DNA from: Bdellovibrio sp. | Lineage (GTDB): Bacteria; Bdellovibrionota; Bdellovibrionia; Bdellovibrionales; Bdellovibrionaceae | DNA: 6,379 bases | Assembly: GCA_019104905.1 (NCBI GenBank) | Contig: JAHRXB010000001.1 | Coordinates: 1-6,379, forward strand | Direction: 5' to 3' | The notes under the pieces: model-generated | What the model was told of the DNA's origin: nothing | The model's database searches: none | Seen by the model: the letters and a program-made list of their open reading frames with translations, nothing else | Part shown: positions 5,587 to 6,379 of the stretch, in pieces | Layout of the letters: each line of letters opens with the position of its first letter | Position numbering within the stretch: position 1 is the stretch's first letter | Position numbers and translations under genes: made by a program

Positions 5587-6219
5587 CTACTGAAGAAGTC
5601 CTTCCTTCTTCATAGCCTTTTGCACCGCCGGACGGCCCATCATGCGTTCCATAAAAGCAAAAAGGGACGGATACTTTGACATATCCACCTTCAGCCATTT
5701 CGACCACCCCAGAATCACAAAAAGATAGGCATCGGCCGCCGTGTACTGAGAGCCCATCAAATAGTCGCTGGTCTTAAAGTGACTATTCAAAAAACTCAGC
5801 TTTTGATCCATCATTTTAAGTGTTGCGGCTTTGAAATCTCGGGCCATCTCTGCATTTTGTGGGAACATTCGCTCTGCAGCGAAAAGAGACCCCAGACCTT
5901 TATGAATTTCAGTGGCGATATAATTCATCCACTCCAAACAACGATAGTGAGCCTCGGTGCCCGCTTTGGGAAGAAGCTCTTTCTCAGGGTGCTGATCACA
6001 AAGATACTGAAGCAAAACGGCACACTCTGTGAGAAGGCCTCCGTCATTCAGCTCCAGAGAGGGCACGGACCCTTTGGGATTGATCTGGTTATAGTCTTTA
6101 CCCGAAGAGGTCTTTTTAGAGGCCAGATCAACGGATTCGGCTTGATAGCTCATTCCCAGCTCTTCCAAAACAATGTGCGGAGCTAAAGAACAGGCTCCTG
6201 GTGAAAAATAGAGTTTCAT
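5587..6219 (-). CDS. Glutathione S-transferase, beta class (GstA-like)
   Basis: This 210-residue cytosolic enzyme would conjugate or reduce electrophiles and peroxides with glutathione, and matches E. coli GstA in length and plan. The thioredoxin-like domain begins MKLYFSPGACSLAPH with the beta-class catalytic Cys10. NPKGSVP (47-53) holds the cis-proline P53, and LLTE (62-65) precedes the glutathione-binding glutamate's partner position, here Cys66. The helical domain has WMNYIATEIHKG with the conserved His106, and the N-capping box TAADAYLF (160-167). The start at 6219 is chosen because AAAGGGGA precedes it at proper spacing and because the family begins exactly there. A longer frame starting at 6330 would add 37 unrelated residues and cross the divergent gene. 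It is the first of three codirectional genes. Only 30 bp separate it from the divergent DoxX-like start. Confidence 0.95.
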   Translation of the reverse strand: MKLYFSPGACSLAPHIVLEELGMSYQAESVDLASKKTSSGKDYNQINPKGSVPSLELNDGGLLTECAVLLQYLCDQHPEKELLPKAGTEAHYRCLEWMNYIATEIHKGLGSLFAAERMFPQNAEMARDFKAATLKMMDQKLSFLNSHFKTSDYLMGSQYTAADAYLFVILGWSKWLKVDMSKYPSLFAFMERMMGRPAVQKAMKKEGLLQ

Positions 6220-6249
6220 ACTTGGTCCCCTTTCAGATAGACTTAGGCC

Positions 6250-6379
6250 ATGAGTGATTACATCGAGATTATCTTCCGGTGGGCTTTCGGTTTGCAAATG
6301 GTCTTTTGGGGACTCAATGGTTTTCTTCAATGGGTCAAGATCCCGCCATCAGGACCTGGCATCGATAAATTTGTCGAAG
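6250..6379 (+). CDS. DoxX-like membrane protein, N-terminal part (cut by window end)
   Basis: An open frame begins at ATG 6250 and remains open for 43 codons to the window end. It starts MSDYIEIIFRWAFG, followed by LQMVFWGLNGFLQW (15-28) and then KIPPSGPG. A first membrane helix followed by a GLNGFLxW stretch and a proline-rich PPxG turn is typical of small DoxX-like four-helix membrane proteins. The ribosome binding site is weak (TTAGG ends three bases before the ATG). It diverges from the glutathione transferase with a 30-bp gap, so its promoter must lie within the other gene's coding sequence or share that gap. The rest of the protein is not visible, so the family call is moderate. Confidence 0.65.
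   Translation, partial: MSDYIEIIFRWAFGLQMVFWGLNGFLQWVKIPPSGPGIDKFVE

Noticed and set aside
5779..6186. 135-codon plus-strand frame inside the glutathione transferase gene
   Set aside because: It is antisense to a clear transferase reading frame, with no start signals of its own.
6220..6330. Thirty-seven-residue N-terminal extension of the glutathione transferase
   Set aside because: The start at 6219 has a good ribosome binding site and exactly matches the family N-terminus. The extension is antisense to the DoxX-like gene.

Overview
The window carries six complete protein genes of ordinary length, one well-supported very small gene, and two genes cut by the window edges. Composition is moderate (close to 47-50% G+C by eye). 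The gene set would fit a free-living Gram-negative bacterium: a secreted zinc aminopeptidase, an NhaR-like LysR regulator, a beta-class glutathione transferase, and a UbiG-like methyltransferase. The protein flavour reminds me of Bdellovibrio-type bacteria (Bdellovibrionota). That is an impression from memory, and nothing in the window proves it.

Left part (1-1300). The likely tail of an upstream gene ends in tandem stops (TAA TAG, 48-53). A LysR regulator (67-990, +) follows behind a strong ribosome binding site. The 301 bases from 991 to 1291 are not empty. They hold a perfect 12-bp bidirectional terminator (1240-1273). They also hold a 33-codon minus-strand gene (1098-1199) for a cationic, hydrophobic, probably membrane-active peptide. 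Its consensus ribosome binding site can be masked by an upstream ACCTCC.

Middle part (1292-4205). A secreted M28 leucyl-aminopeptidase-type enzyme (minus) and a B12-binding radical SAM protein (plus) diverge from a 109-bp region. An 11-bp dyad with one bulged base lies in that region. The radical SAM gene and the next minus-strand gene (DUF1772 membrane protein) converge and overlap tail to tail by 50 bp.

Right part (4156-6379). Three minus-strand genes run glutathione transferase -> UbiG-like methyltransferase -> DUF1772 membrane protein, with gaps of 86 and 64 bp. A divergent DoxX-like membrane gene starts only 30 bp from the transferase start and runs off the window. Thiol conjugation, quinone-type O-methylation, anthrone-oxygenase-like and DoxX-like families together hint at quinone or aromatic redox chemistry, but this is inference from families only.

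The most interesting signals are regulatory. They are the small peptide gene, two genes whose ribosome binding sites have matching upstream anti-Shine-Dalgarno segments, and a near-identical 18-base start-site sequence (15 of 18 bases) shared by two otherwise unrelated genes without Shine-Dalgarno sequences. The last suggests leaderless transcripts. I found no CRISPR array, tRNA, rRNA or insertion sequence.
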